The notes under the pieces are model-generated. The model made no database searches. It saw only the letters and a program-made list of their open reading frames with translations, and had not been told where the DNA came from. 64,000 bases of DNA, from assembly GCF_947502995.1 (NCBI RefSeq), contig NZ_CANNBW010000009.1, positions 1 to 64,000 of the forward strand, given 5' to 3'. Shown in pieces: positions 25,273-34,289 of the stretch. A program made the position numbers and the translations under genes. How positions within the stretch are numbered: position 1 is the stretch's first letter; each line of letters begins with the position of its first letter. Source of the DNA: an uncultured Tenacibaculum sp. (GTDB lineage Bacteria > Bacteroidota > Bacteroidia > Flavobacteriales > Flavobacteriaceae).

Positions 25273-25818
25273 GTGTCTAAACAAATCGACATATTAATTT
25301 ATCAATGTAAAAAAGGCAATAGAAAAGCCCAAATGCATATTTATGATAAGTATTGTAATGCCATGTTTACTGTTGCATGTAGATACTTGCCAGATGAAGA
25401 AGCTAAAGATGCTATGCAAGAAGGATTTCTAAAAGCATTTTTAAATATTCAAACATTTAAAAAAGACAAAACTTTTGGAGCTTGGTTAAAGCGAATAATT
25501 ATCAATCAATGTATTGATCAATTAAAAAAGAAAAAAATAAAAACAAGTTTTATTGAGGAGGTTCAATTAGAAATTGTTGATGATGAAGATTGGTTGTTTG
25601 ATACGCAAATCACAAAACAAGAAATTTTACAAGCAATAGATCAATTGAGTGAAAAATATCAATTGGTAGTGAAATTATATCTATTAGAAGGTTACGATCA
25701 TTCTGAAATTTCTCAAATTTTAGGAATCGAAGTGAAAACTTCTCGAACACAATTGAGAAGAGGTAAATTACAGTTAAGAGAATTATTAAAAAAGCATTTC
25801 AATGAAGCGAGACATTAG
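25273..25818 (+). CDS. ECF-type RNA polymerase sigma factor
   Basis: A 181-residue extracytoplasmic-function sigma factor. Region 2 covers about residues 15-85, with YLPDEEAKDAMQEGFLKAF and FGAWLKRIIINQCIDQLKK. Region 4 covers about 115-175, with YQLVVKLYLLEGYDHSEISQ and VKTSRTQLRRGK. The start is a GTG at 25273. The next gene begins 17 bases before its stop and encodes a short membrane protein, the usual layout of sigma and anti-sigma factor. Likely targets include its own operon; no promoter motif could be confirmed. Confidence 0.9.
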   Translation: MSKQIDILIYQCKKGNRKAQMHIYDKYCNAMFTVACRYLPDEEAKDAMQEGFLKAFLNIQTFKKDKTFGAWLKRIIINQCIDQLKKKKIKTSFIEEVQLEIVDDEDWLFDTQITKQEILQAIDQLSEKYQLVVKLYLLEGYDHSEISQILGIEVKTSRTQLRRGKLQLRELLKKHFNEARH

Positions 25819-26320
25819 AGAACTTTTTAAAGAAGATGAATTCGAAAAAGAGTTGCCTGAAAATCATAGAATTGAATTTTTAGAAAAACTTAAAGCAACC
25901 AACGAAAAGAAAAAATTTCCTTTCAAAAAAATCGTTGGTTATGTGGCTTCGGTGGTTGTTTTAATTTCAGTGTATCTGTTTCTTCCAAAGAATAAAATTG
26001 ATGAGAAAAATCAGCAATTATTATTACATGTTCAGCAAATAGAAACAGAATATTTAAAGAATATTAATACAGAATGGAATAATTTCTTAGAGCTAACAAA
26101 TGACGAAAAGTTGATAGAGAAATACGATGAGAAATTAAAGGAATTATCAGCAGATTATAAAGTGTTGTCATCTAAGTTGAATGAAAAACCCAATGACATT
26201 AATGTGTTAGAAGCTTTAATATCAAATCTTCAAAAAAGATTACAAACATTAAAAGATATTCAAGAGCATATAAAAAGTTTAAAACAAAAAAAAGTTACCT
26301 ATGAAACGATTGTTATTTAG
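25802..26320 (+). CDS. Probable anti-sigma factor
   Basis: A 172-residue protein with a cytoplasmic N-terminus of about 45 residues beginning MKRDIRELFKEDEFEKELPE. A single membrane helix follows (about 43-62, IVGYVASVVVLISVYLFLP). A long charged coiled-coil domain then points to the periplasm. It overlaps the sigma gene by 17 bases and the next gene by 20, so the operon is translationally coupled. The architecture and position fit a membrane anti-sigma factor, but no zinc-finger anti-sigma motif is visible; the role is inferred from context. Confidence 0.65.
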   Translation: MKRDIRELFKEDEFEKELPENHRIEFLEKLKATNEKKKFPFKKIVGYVASVVVLISVYLFLPKNKIDEKNQQLLLHVQQIETEYLKNINTEWNNFLELTNDEKLIEKYDEKLKELSADYKVLSSKLNEKPNDINVLEALISNLQKRLQTLKDIQEHIKSLKQKKVTYETIVI

Positions 26321-27437
26321 TTTGATTTTTCTGAGCAGTTTTGTGTATGCTCAAAAGGAAATAGTTTTTGATAAAAGTATTAATGTAGAGAATTTTAAAA
26401 GTCTGGATTTACATTTTGAGAATATAACTCTAGATATCAGAGAGTCTAAGGATGAAAAAGTGCATTTAGATTTTAAATTAGAATTAGATAATTTTTCAGA
26501 AAAAGAGAAAGAAGCATTTATTAATCAAATAAAATTCGAACAAAATATTTTCAATGATAAATTATCATTTTCAATTAAGAGTAAAGAAGAGATTACTAAA
26601 AGACAAATGTTTCCAGATGAAAGAATTACTGAGGGAGATTTGTCAAAACTCTTGCATTCAACAATGAAAAAATACGTCAAGTTTAATGCAAAAAGAAAAA
26701 CTAAAGTTGAAATTATTAAAGGACATAATGGTTTTTTTAAACAGTATTCAGAATACTATAAACTAAGAGAGAAACTGGCTAAATCAAGAAAAGTAAAGTA
26801 TTTAAAAAGTTTTTTCACCATATATATTCCTGAAAACTTGTTAGGTAATTTAAATATAACAGCAAAAGAAAGCAGGTTTAATTTTGGTGAATTAGAGTTG
26901 AAAAACTTGAATTTGTTTACTGATGGTGGATATTTAAACATATCGAAATTAACTAAATCTAAGATTACATGTTGGAATGGAAGTGTGTTTTTAGGAGAAG
27001 TTGATAGCAGTATTATTATAGGAAGAAGTACAACAAATATTTTAATTGGGGGAATTGCTAATTCGAATTTAATTGCCGAGTATACAAAAGTTGAAATAGG
27101 AGAAGTTGGTGAGTATAATGATATTAAAGATTTTAATAGTAAAGTGTATCTGTACAATTTTGCAGATCGTTTTAAAAAGTTCAATTTTAAAGGTGAATAT
27201 TCAGAGATTCATTTTTATGAGCCAGAGAAAGAGTATACAATAGTTTGTAGAGGTCACGATACCACTTATTTTTTTGATAAAGACACTATTGTAAGTCAAC
27301 CTTCAAAAACAGGTAAAAAGAGTAAAATGATGGAAAGAAAGAGAAAGGACAATAAAGAGATTTCTGGAGATATGCAATTTGATATTGTACACACAAAATT
27401 CCATTATCCAGCCCAAGTAAAAATTAATAAGAAATAA
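26301..27437 (+). CDS. Exported protein, adhesin-like beta-helix type
   Basis: A 378-residue exported protein with a signal peptide (MKRLLFSLIFLSSFVYAQ). The middle resembles the DUF4097/head-GIN type of Bacteroidota surface protein, with short repeating beta strands (LNLFTDGGYLNISKL, then GSVFLGEVDSSIIIGRS). I consider this assignment tentative. It overlaps the probable anti-sigma gene and is followed 2 bases later by another exported protein. It is thus part of the ECF sigma operon and a likely envelope-stress output or sensor component. Confidence 0.55.
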   Translation: MKRLLFSLIFLSSFVYAQKEIVFDKSINVENFKSLDLHFENITLDIRESKDEKVHLDFKLELDNFSEKEKEAFINQIKFEQNIFNDKLSFSIKSKEEITKRQMFPDERITEGDLSKLLHSTMKKYVKFNAKRKTKVEIIKGHNGFFKQYSEYYKLREKLAKSRKVKYLKSFFTIYIPENLLGNLNITAKESRFNFGELELKNLNLFTDGGYLNISKLTKSKITCWNGSVFLGEVDSSIIIGRSTTNILIGGIANSNLIAEYTKVEIGEVGEYNDIKDFNSKVYLYNFADRFKKFNFKGEYSEIHFYEPEKEYTIVCRGHDTTYFFDKDTIVSQPSKTGKKSKMMERKRKDNKEISGDMQFDIVHTKFHYPAQVKINKK

Positions 27438-27439
27438 CT

Positions 27440-28060
27440 ATGAAAAAGCTATTAACTCTATTGTTTTTATTGCTTTGCATTTATATTACAGAAGCACAAC
27501 AATCAAAAAGTGATTTAAAATTAATCTCTGGTTATGGTTCGAAAAACCAAGAATTGAATGATGTTCTAAGGTTTGAAGGGATTAATTATTTAAAGCTAAA
27601 GTTTGTTGGGAAAGAATTAAAAAACAAAAGTTATACTTTATATGTAAAAGAAATTTGGGATGGGAAAATTGTGAAAGATACAGTTGTTTTTGACAGTAAA
27701 AACTTAGGAGTAAAAGCGTTTGAAAAAGTAAATGATTCTGTTTTAAAACTTAAAGTAATTTCTAAATTGACTTCTGAAAAGAAGTTGAAACTGAATTTTA
27801 AATTTCCAAGATTTGGAATCACTAAAGAGTACAAAGCTATAGATTCTAATGATTATAGTTTGCGAAATATGGTAGATGAAAGTAATATGGAAATCAGCTA
27901 CAATAAAAAGTTTTATTTACTAGCTTATATTCTACCTTATGAAATATCAGACGGATCTAAATCTTGGTGTGAAGTCGGAACAAGCGGAAAAGATATTGAG
28001 AACTGGGGAAAGAAGTTTGGAATAAAACATTACCTCATTTTTGAAATGAAATTCGAATAA
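27440..28060 (+). CDS. Exported protein of unknown function, end of sigma operon
   Basis: A 206-residue protein with a signal peptide (MKKLLTLLFLLLCIYITEAQ). The mature region alternates short strands and charged residues (SYTLYVKEIWDGKIVKDTVV) and ends with a tract containing WCEVGTSGKDIENWGKKFG. I do not recognise a family. It is the last gene of the four-gene ECF sigma operon, starting 2 bases after the preceding stop, and a terminator shared with the converging DUF1501 gene follows. Confidence 0.55.
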   Translation: MKKLLTLLFLLLCIYITEAQQSKSDLKLISGYGSKNQELNDVLRFEGINYLKLKFVGKELKNKSYTLYVKEIWDGKIVKDTVVFDSKNLGVKAFEKVNDSVLKLKVISKLTSEKKLKLNFKFPRFGITKEYKAIDSNDYSLRNMVDESNMEISYNKKFYLLAYILPYEISDGSKSWCEVGTSGKDIENWGKKFGIKHYLIFEMKFE

Positions 28061-28061
28061 A

Positions 28062-28105
28062 TTTCTAACCTTGACTTTAAATAAAATCAAGGTTAGAAAA
28101 GTTTT
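28062..28105. terminator. Bidirectional terminator overlapping the DUF1501 coding end
   Basis: Thirteen-base perfect arms TTTCTAACCTTGA (28062-28074) and TCAAGGTTAGAAA (28087-28099) form the stem, with a T-rich tail on the right. The right arm lies within the last codons of the DUF1501 gene, so one sequence serves both as coding region and as terminator for the converging operon. Confidence 0.8.
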
Positions 28106-29273
28106 TATTTAAAACTTTAGCATTGTCAATCGACAGCCATTTATCTAAAATTGTGGCATACACTTCTCTAAAGTCTACAGTGTATTTTAAATCTCCATTA
28201 TCGTCCAAATCATTTAAATTCGGAAGACGATTGTACATTCCGTTTTTCTTTAAATTTTTTCCAATCACAAATACATTATTCGCAGTTCCATGATCGGTTC
28301 CGTTAGAGCCATTTTGTTTTACACGTCTACCAAATTCAGAAAATGTAAGAATTAATGTATCGTCAAATGTGTTGTTACGTTTTAAATCTTTTACAAAAGC
28401 ATCAATACTTTCAGCATAAACTTTTAATAATCGCGCTTGTCTGTTTTTCTGATTCGCATGCGTGTCAAATCCAGTTAAACCAGCATAATAAATCTGAGTA
28501 TCTATTCCAGAAGAAATAAACTCAGCAATTGTTTTTAACTGTTTCCCGAATGCATTTTTAGGATAATCTACTGAAGACGATTGTGTTTTTGTTTTTTCAT
28601 AAATGTACGAAGCTGAAGATTTAGCATCAATCATGGTGTTGTATAAGTAACCTAAATTGTGCTCACTTAAATGTTTGTCATTCGTATAATTATTGAAAAC
28701 ATTGTCAAAAAAAGGCTGATTTAATAAACGGTGAAATAACTTCGGATTTGTAATTGCCAATCCGTTTTGATGATTTCCTTTCAACAGTAAAGAAAGACTT
28801 TCGTCTACTTCTATAGCACGATATGGTTTAGAATTTGTAACATCTAAAAAACGACCAACCCAACCCGACTGTAAATATTCATTACTATCACTAGCCGTTT
28901 GCCAAATATCTGTTGACCTAAAATGTGATCGATTCGGATTTGGATAGCCTACATTATTAATAATCGATATATGTCCATCATCAAATAAACTTTGCAAAGG
29001 AGCTAAACTCGGATGAAATCCTACTTCACCATTCAATTGTAATAATTGATTTTTCTGAAGTGCTATATTTCCTCTGTTTTGATAGTAACGATCATTTCTA
29101 AAGGGAACAACAGTGTTTAATCCGTCATTTCCGCCTTTTAATTGAATAATCACTACTTTTTTGTAAGAATTTACTTGAGAAAGTGTTGTTTCAAAAGCTT
29201 TTAAAAACTGAGGAACTAAAAAAGCTCCACCTGTAGCTAGCGATGTTCTTTTAATAAAATTTCTTCTTTTCAT
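28077..29273 (-). CDS. DUF1501-family exported protein
   Basis: A 398-residue protein of the DUF1501 family (alkaline-phosphatase-like fold). A twin-arginine-like start, MKRRNFIKRTSLATGGAFLV, predicts export in folded form by Tat. Family segments are VVIIQLKGGNDGLNTVVP, GWVGRFLD, LTGFDTHANQKN and FSEFGRRVKQNGSNGTDHGT, the last holding the conserved His/Asp metal-site-like residues. The partner DUF1800 gene lies 12 bases upstream. The two are almost always linked, but their function is not established. Confidence 0.9.
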   Translation of the reverse strand: MKRRNFIKRTSLATGGAFLVPQFLKAFETTLSQVNSYKKVVIIQLKGGNDGLNTVVPFRNDRYYQNRGNIALQKNQLLQLNGEVGFHPSLAPLQSLFDDGHISIINNVGYPNPNRSHFRSTDIWQTASDSNEYLQSGWVGRFLDVTNSKPYRAIEVDESLSLLLKGNHQNGLAITNPKLFHRLLNQPFFDNVFNNYTNDKHLSEHNLGYLYNTMIDAKSSASYIYEKTKTQSSSVDYPKNAFGKQLKTIAEFISSGIDTQIYYAGLTGFDTHANQKNRQARLLKVYAESIDAFVKDLKRNNTFDDTLILTFSEFGRRVKQNGSNGTDHGTANNVFVIGKNLKKNGMYNRLPNLNDLDDNGDLKYTVDFREVYATILDKWLSIDNAKVLNKNFSNLDFI

Positions 29274-29285
29274 GATCTTGCTATT

Positions 29286-30659
29286 TTAACATAATTGAAA
29301 CTCTGGAAGTGATAATAACTGAATACAAAACTCCTTTTTAGGTAGCTTATAATATTGTTTCAGTAATTCTTTGGTTCCGTTACTTATTGGAGCTGTAATT
29401 AATACATCAACAAGTTCTTCGTTAGAAATATTACTGTATTTTTTTTCAAAGTTCTCCCAATCGGTAGTTGTTTTTATAAAAGTTTTACGCTTTCGTTTTC
29501 TCTTTTTAAAATCAGTAATTACAGCTTTAAAATCATCTTTATCAGAATATGTGATTTCAGAATTATTTAATAGTACAGAAGCTAAACGAAGCCGTGTAAC
29601 AATAGTGTTACTATCTATCCAATTTTGTCCGCCTTTCCAACCGGCAACATTTGGAGGTAATAGTAAAATCTGACCTAATAATTTCTGAATAAGTAGTTCT
29701 TGTTTTTCTTTTTGAAATGTAAACGGAACAATGTGATAAGTACCTACGATTAATTCTATTGGAGACTTAATTTTTGTTCCAATATTTGTTTCATCGTAAA
29801 ACCAATCTGACGAAAGAATATGTTTCATCAGGTTTTCAATATTGTAGTCTGTAAAGAAAATAGTTGTTAGTTCTTCTACTCTATCATTATCTAGTTTATC
29901 ATTTACAAAATAACTGTAGATTTTCTTGCATATAAAACGTGCACATTGTTTTTTGCTTAAAACAATATCTATAATATCGTCGCCAAAAAAGTTTCCTGTT
30001 TCACCTAAAAAGGTTTTTTCGTCATAATCATGTTTTCGTTTTCTTAGTTTAAAGTTTCCTTTAAAGTCATGATTATATCCTGTGAAAGCTCTAGCGGCTT
30101 CTTTAATATCGGTTTCTGTATAATTTCCTTGACCTAATGTGAAAAGTTCTAACAACTCTCTGGCAAAGTTCTCATTTGGACTATCTTTTTTATTCTGTTT
30201 GTTGTTTAAGTATTTCAACATGGCCGCTTCTTTAGAAATCGCTTTTACAAAAGCTCTAAAATCACCGAGTGCATATTTTCTAAGCGTATTGTTGTATTGT
30301 AAAACATGTAAAATATTTTTGTCTTCACAAATAAAATGATTTGCCCAGAACAAGGTCATTTTTTCTCTTAATATTTCTGAAGGCTTATTTAAACGATCGA
30401 TCCAAATACCATTAAGTTCTTTTACTTTTTTTCTGCTGATTTTCATTAGTTCTTGTCTTCTTTTTTTGTTTTTAATATCTTTTGAAGAAAGACGATCAGC
30501 AAAACTGGTGTCGATGTATAATGGAGTAATTTTTTTTGAAGCTTGAAAAATATCATGAATCACTTCAGCTTTTTCTTTAGTTTGAAGTGCTTTAATTTCT
30601 TGAGGTTGTAAACCAAAACCAATTCTATGGTAAAGATGGAGTATATGATTTGTTTTCAT
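29286..30659 (-). CDS. DUF1800-family protein
   Basis: A 457-residue protein of the DUF1800 family. Recognisable segments are LYHRIGFGLQPQEI at the N-terminus, TLFWANHFICED, ENFARELLELFTLGQGNYTE, AARAFTGY, and LPPNVAGWKGGQNWI late in the chain. No signal peptide is evident at the ATG, which is usual in part of the family. It is the first gene of the operon with DUF1501. The family's biochemical role is unknown. A palindromic terminator just upstream separates it from hemD. Confidence 0.9.
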   Translation of the reverse strand: MKTNHILHLYHRIGFGLQPQEIKALQTKEKAEVIHDIFQASKKITPLYIDTSFADRLSSKDIKNKKRRQELMKISRKKVKELNGIWIDRLNKPSEILREKMTLFWANHFICEDKNILHVLQYNNTLRKYALGDFRAFVKAISKEAAMLKYLNNKQNKKDSPNENFARELLELFTLGQGNYTETDIKEAARAFTGYNHDFKGNFKLRKRKHDYDEKTFLGETGNFFGDDIIDIVLSKKQCARFICKKIYSYFVNDKLDNDRVEELTTIFFTDYNIENLMKHILSSDWFYDETNIGTKIKSPIELIVGTYHIVPFTFQKEKQELLIQKLLGQILLLPPNVAGWKGGQNWIDSNTIVTRLRLASVLLNNSEITYSDKDDFKAVITDFKKRKRKRKTFIKTTTDWENFEKKYSNISNEELVDVLITAPISNGTKELLKQYYKLPKKEFCIQLLSLPEFQLC

Positions 30660-30702
30660 AATATTAAGACAGTATTAAGGAAAGAAGGTTTAATATAAAA
30701 AT

Positions 30703-30732
30703 AAAAAACCTCGCTAAATTTAGCGAGGTTTT
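30703..30732 (-). terminator. Intrinsic terminator after hemD
   Basis: AAACCTCGCTAAA (30706-30718) pairs with TTTAGCGAGGTTT (30719-30731), a perfect 26-base palindrome, with T-runs on both strands. It lies 21 bases downstream of the hemD stop and upstream of the DUF1800 gene, so it mainly serves the hemD transcript. Confidence 0.85.
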
Positions 30733-30752
30733 CAATATTATTTAAAGTAAAA

Positions 30753-31499
30753 TTACTTTTTGTTTACTTCCTTAATGTACTTTTCTAAAGCCATAGTCAT
30801 AGAAGGTGTTTCTGGGGTTGGAGCAGAAATATCTACTCTTAAACCACGTGCTTCTACAGCTTTGATTGTTGAGTTTCCAAATACCGCAATTCTAGTATTG
30901 TTTTGTTTAAAATCTGGGAAGTTTTCAAATAAACTTTCAATACCTGATGGGCTGAAGAAAACTAATACATCATAAAATACATCTTCTAAATCAGATAAAT
31001 CACTTACTACAGTTCTGTATAAATCAGCTCTTTGCCAATTTACACCTAGCTTATTTAATTCATCTGGAATTAATGATTTTAATTTATCAGATGATGGTAA
31101 TAAGAATTTCTCATCTTTATGCTTTTTTATTAATTTACATAATTCTGGGAAAGTTCTAGTTCCAACATAAATCTTACGCTTACGGTATACTACGTATTTT
31201 TGTAAGTAGTATGCTACAGCTTCAGACTGGCAGAAATATTTCATGCTGTCTGGCACAGTAAAACGCATTTCTTCAGCAATTCTAAAGAAATTATCAACTG
31301 CATTTCTACTAGTTAAAATGATAGCAGTAAAGTTACTTAAGTCTATTTTTTGCGCTCTTACTTCTTTTACAGGAATTCCTTCTACATGAATAAATGAACG
31401 AAAGTCAACTTTTACTTTTTGTTTTTCAGCTAAATCAAAATAAGGTGATGTCTCAGTTTTTGGTGCTGGTTGAGACACTAAAATCGTTTTCACTTTCAT
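30753..31499 (-). CDS. hemD: Uroporphyrinogen-III synthase
   Basis: A 248-residue protein of the HemD family, which cyclises hydroxymethylbilane to uroporphyrinogen III in haem and corrin synthesis. Sequence identity in HemD is generally low. The two-domain layout is seen as ILTSRNAVDNFF in the first domain and DVLVFFSPSGIESLFENFPD, IAVFGNSTIKAVEARG and SMTMALEKYI in the second. Length is normal (about 245-250). It lies 10 bases downstream of a DUF4271 gene with which it is probably co-transcribed. Confidence 0.85.
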   Translation of the reverse strand: MKVKTILVSQPAPKTETSPYFDLAEKQKVKVDFRSFIHVEGIPVKEVRAQKIDLSNFTAIILTSRNAVDNFFRIAEEMRFTVPDSMKYFCQSEAVAYYLQKYVVYRKRKIYVGTRTFPELCKLIKKHKDEKFLLPSSDKLKSLIPDELNKLGVNWQRADLYRTVVSDLSDLEDVFYDVLVFFSPSGIESLFENFPDFKQNNTRIAVFGNSTIKAVEARGLRVDISAPTPETPSMTMALEKYIKEVNKK

Positions 31500-31509
31500 A
31501 AAACTCTCT

Positions 31510-32145
31510 TTATATAGTTGTTGTTTTATAAATTATTAGCAAAGGAGCTAATTCGAGGGTGCAAAAGTACAAAATAAAATAGAAGAAGTGATTAAAAATC
31601 AGCTTTTTGTTGTTTTTAGCAATTAAAAATCCCCTAAAAGCCAATAGTAAAAGCATATAAATAATTAAAACTCTACTATTAGAATACCAATATTGATACA
31701 ATACTAAAATAGGATATAACCAGAGGCTAATTGCATATAAATATCCTGTTTTAGAAAATAAAAAGTACCGTGTATCTTCTTCAATATCTAATGTTAAAAC
31801 AATTAATTTTACTAAGATGTATTTTGTTAATATAAACCCAGTAACAAAAAGGAATGTGTATAAAAAAGAAAAATTGAAACCAGCAATATTATTCGCTAGT
31901 AGTAAATGTATGGTAAGCGAATAAATAAGTAAGCTAAATAAGAATATTAATACATGAAATACTGTGAAAACAGAGGGGTTTTTACTTGAACGGCTTTCAA
32001 TAAAACCTTGAGAGAAAAAAGCAATGGAATATCCCAAAAGTAATTGGGGTTTGTATAATTTCATTAAAGCAATCATTACCAATCCAACTAAAAAAACTAG
32101 TGTGATCCAGTCGGTTGATACGAAATTTCTTTGCAATATTTCCAT
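31510..32145 (-). CDS. DUF4271-family membrane protein
   Basis: A 211-residue integral membrane protein of the Bacteroidota-specific DUF4271 family. About five to six hydrophobic helices are visible, with a short loop containing SRSSKNPS between the second and third. No catalytic motif is seen. It is directly upstream of hemD (10-base gap), an arrangement I associate with Bacteroidota. A link to haem metabolism or to the membrane is possible but unproven. It is divergent from the glycosyltransferase gene. Confidence 0.75.
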   Translation of the reverse strand: MEILQRNFVSTDWITLVFLVGLVMIALMKLYKPQLLLGYSIAFFSQGFIESRSSKNPSVFTVFHVLIFLFSLLIYSLTIHLLLANNIAGFNFSFLYTFLFVTGFILTKYILVKLIVLTLDIEEDTRYFLFSKTGYLYAISLWLYPILVLYQYWYSNSRVLIIYMLLLLAFRGFLIAKNNKKLIFNHFFYFILYFCTLELAPLLIIYKTTTI

Positions 32146-32192
32146 AAAGATTTAAGAAGTTCAATTAACACAAAATTAGTAATAAATTAGTT

Positions 32193-32200
32193 TATCTTTG
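32193..32200 (+). promoter_or_regulatory. -7 promoter element for glycosyltransferase-pyrC operon
   Basis: TATCTTTG matches TAnnTTTG exactly and lies 27 bases upstream of the ATG at 32228. The -33 element is not clear. Confidence 0.5.
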
Positions 32201-32227
32201 TCCAAGTTTTTAACGAAATAAAGTTTG

Positions 32228-32947
32228 ATGTCTGACACACTAGTCATAATCCCTACTTATAATGAGAAAGAAAATATCGAAGCGATCATAAGAGCTACTT
32301 TCGATCAAGAAAAAGTTTTCGATATTCTAGTTGTAGATGATAATTCTCCAGATGGAACAGCTACCATAGTAGAAAGTTTAAAAGCTGAGTTTCCAAATCA
32401 ATTATTTATAGAGAAGCGTGAAGGAAAGAATGGATTAGGAACTGCCTATATTCATGGTTTTAAATGGGGATTAGCAAAAGATTACAAGTATTTAATTGAA
32501 ATGGATGCAGATTTTTCTCATGATCCAAAAGATTTAATTCGATTGTATAATTCTTGTGCTATAGATGGTGGAGATGTTGCAGTTGGTTCACGTTATTCTG
32601 TAGGAGTTAATGTGGTAAATTGGCCAATGAATAGAGTGTTACTTTCTTACTTTGCATCTAAATATGTGAGATTTGTAACAGGAATTCCTGTTCACGACAC
32701 TACAGCTGGTTTTGTTTGCTGGTCGAGAAATGTGTTAGAAACGATAAAACTTGACAAAATTAAATTTGTAGGATATGCTTTTCAAATAGAAATGAAATAC
32801 AAAGCATGGAAACATAAATTTAAAATCAACGAAGTATCTGTGATTTTTACAGATAGAACTTTAGGAGAATCTAAAATGAGTGGAGGAATTGTTTCTGAAG
32901 CTTTATTTGGAGTAATAAAAATGAGATTAAAAGGCTTACCAAAATAA
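32228..32947 (+). CDS. Polyprenol-phosphate mannosyltransferase-like glycosyltransferase
   Basis: A 239-residue family 2 glycosyltransferase similar to polyprenol monophosphomannose synthase (DPM1 type). [19 protein letters not shown] begins the nucleotide-binding fold. [12 protein letters not shown] and [16 protein letters not shown] hold the Asp metal-binding motifs, and [14 protein letters not shown] is the DPM-type signature. It has no C-terminal membrane domain, as in the soluble form. I start at the ATG at 32228; a TTG one codon earlier is less likely. pyrC begins one base after its stop. Confidence 0.88.
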   Translation: MSDTLVIIPTYNEKENIEAIIRATFDQEKVFDILVVDDNSPDGTATIVESLKAEFPNQLFIEKREGKNGLGTAYIHGFKWGLAKDYKYLIEMDADFSHDPKDLIRLYNSCAIDGGDVAVGSRYSVGVNVVNWPMNRVLLSYFASKYVRFVTGIPVHDTTAGFVCWSRNVLETIKLDKIKFVGYAFQIEMKYKAWKHKFKINEVSVIFTDRTLGESKMSGGIVSEALFGVIKMRLKGLPK

Positions 32948-32948
32948 A

Positions 32949-34289
32949 ATGAAAAAATCATACTTAATCCAAAACGCAAAAATTGTAAACGAAAACCAAG
33001 TGTTTACAGGTGATGTATTAGTAAAAGATGAACTTATTGCTAAGATTGCTGAAAGTATAACGCCATCGGGAGATGAAATTATAATTGATGCTAAAGGAAA
33101 ATACTTAATTCCAGGTATGATTGATGATCAAGTTCATTTTCGTGAGCCAGGATTAACTCATAAAGCGAATATAGCCACAGAAAGTAAAGCAGCTGTAGCT
33201 GGAGGTATTACTTCTTTTATAGAAATGCCAAATACATCTCCTCAAGCTACAACGCAAGAACTATTAGAAGATAAATTCGAAATAGCGAGTAAAACTTCAT
33301 ATGCAAATTACTCGTTTATGTTTGGAGGAACAAATGATAACCTTGAAGAGTTATTAAAAACAAATCCTAGAAATGTTGCTGGAATTAAATTATTCTTAGG
33401 TTCTTCAACAGGAAACATGTTGGTAGATAATGAAGAGGTTTTAGAAAAAATATTCTCATCAACAGATATGGTAATTTCTGTACACTGTGAAGATGAAGGT
33501 ACAATTAGAAAAAATACTGCTGAGTTTAAAGAAAAATATGGAGATGATATTCCAGTAAAATTTCATCCAATTATTAGAAGTGAAGAAGCATGTTATTTAT
33601 CATCATCAAAAGCCATTGAATTAGCAAAGAAAACAGGTGCAAGATTACATGTTTTTCATTTATCAACAGCTAAAGAAACAGAGCTTTTTAGAAATGATAT
33701 TCCTTTAAAAGATAAGAAAATTACTGCTGAAGTATGTATACATCATTTATGGTTTACAGATGCAGATTATGATAGAAAGGGAACACACATTAAATGGAAT
33801 CCTGCGGTAAAAACGCAAAAAGATAAAGACGGGCTTTGGAAAGCTTTATTAGATGACAGAATTGATGTAATTGCCACAGATCACGCGCCTCATACTCTTG
33901 AGGAAAAAGCAAATGTATACACAAAAGCTCCAAGTGGTGGACCATTAGTTCAGCATGCAGTTGTTGCTCTTTTTGAAAAAGTAAAAGAGGGAGTAATTTC
34001 AATAGAAAAAGTTGTAGAAAAAATGTGTCATAATCCTGCTATTCTTTTTCAAGTTGAAAAAAGAGGTTATATTAAAGAAGGTTATTACGCAGATATTGTA
34101 CTTGTAGATCCTAATGATTCTTGGGAAGTTTCTAGAGATAATGTATTGTATAAATGTGGTTGGTCTCCTTTTGAAGGCGTTACATTATCATCTAAAATAA
34201 CGCATACGTTTGTAAACGGTAACTTAATGTATGATAATGGTGTGTTTAATGAAGAAATTAAAGGTCAACGTTTATTGTTTGAAAGGTAA
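32949..34289 (+). CDS. pyrC: Dihydroorotase
   Basis: A 446-residue dihydroorotase (amidohydrolase superfamily), cyclising carbamoyl-aspartate to dihydroorotate in pyrimidine synthesis. The family metal motif HxH appears as Gln61-Val62-His63 within MIDDQVHFREPGLTHK, so the first His is Gln. The other ligands are present: the carboxylated-Lys region GIKLFLGSSTGNM, HCEDE, HVFHLSTA, and the Asp in ATDHAPHT. I recall that QVH is usual in Bacteroidota enzymes, so activity is likely. Its position among a glycosyltransferase and a DUF4296 lipoprotein, with no gap on the right, forms one operon. Confidence 0.9.
   Translation: MKKSYLIQNAKIVNENQVFTGDVLVKDELIAKIAESITPSGDEIIIDAKGKYLIPGMIDDQVHFREPGLTHKANIATESKAAVAGGITSFIEMPNTSPQATTQELLEDKFEIASKTSYANYSFMFGGTNDNLEELLKTNPRNVAGIKLFLGSSTGNMLVDNEEVLEKIFSSTDMVISVHCEDEGTIRKNTAEFKEKYGDDIPVKFHPIIRSEEACYLSSSKAIELAKKTGARLHVFHLSTAKETELFRNDIPLKDKKITAEVCIHHLWFTDADYDRKGTHIKWNPAVKTQKDKDGLWKALLDDRIDVIATDHAPHTLEEKANVYTKAPSGGPLVQHAVVALFEKVKEGVISIEKVVEKMCHNPAILFQVEKRGYIKEGYYADIVLVDPNDSWEVSRDNVLYKCGWSPFEGVTLSSKITHTFVNGNLMYDNGVFNEEIKGQRLLFER

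Noticed and set aside
29371..29673. 100-codon plus-strand frame inside the DUF1800 gene
   Set aside because: It lies in the antisense of a recognised family gene and shows no coding features.
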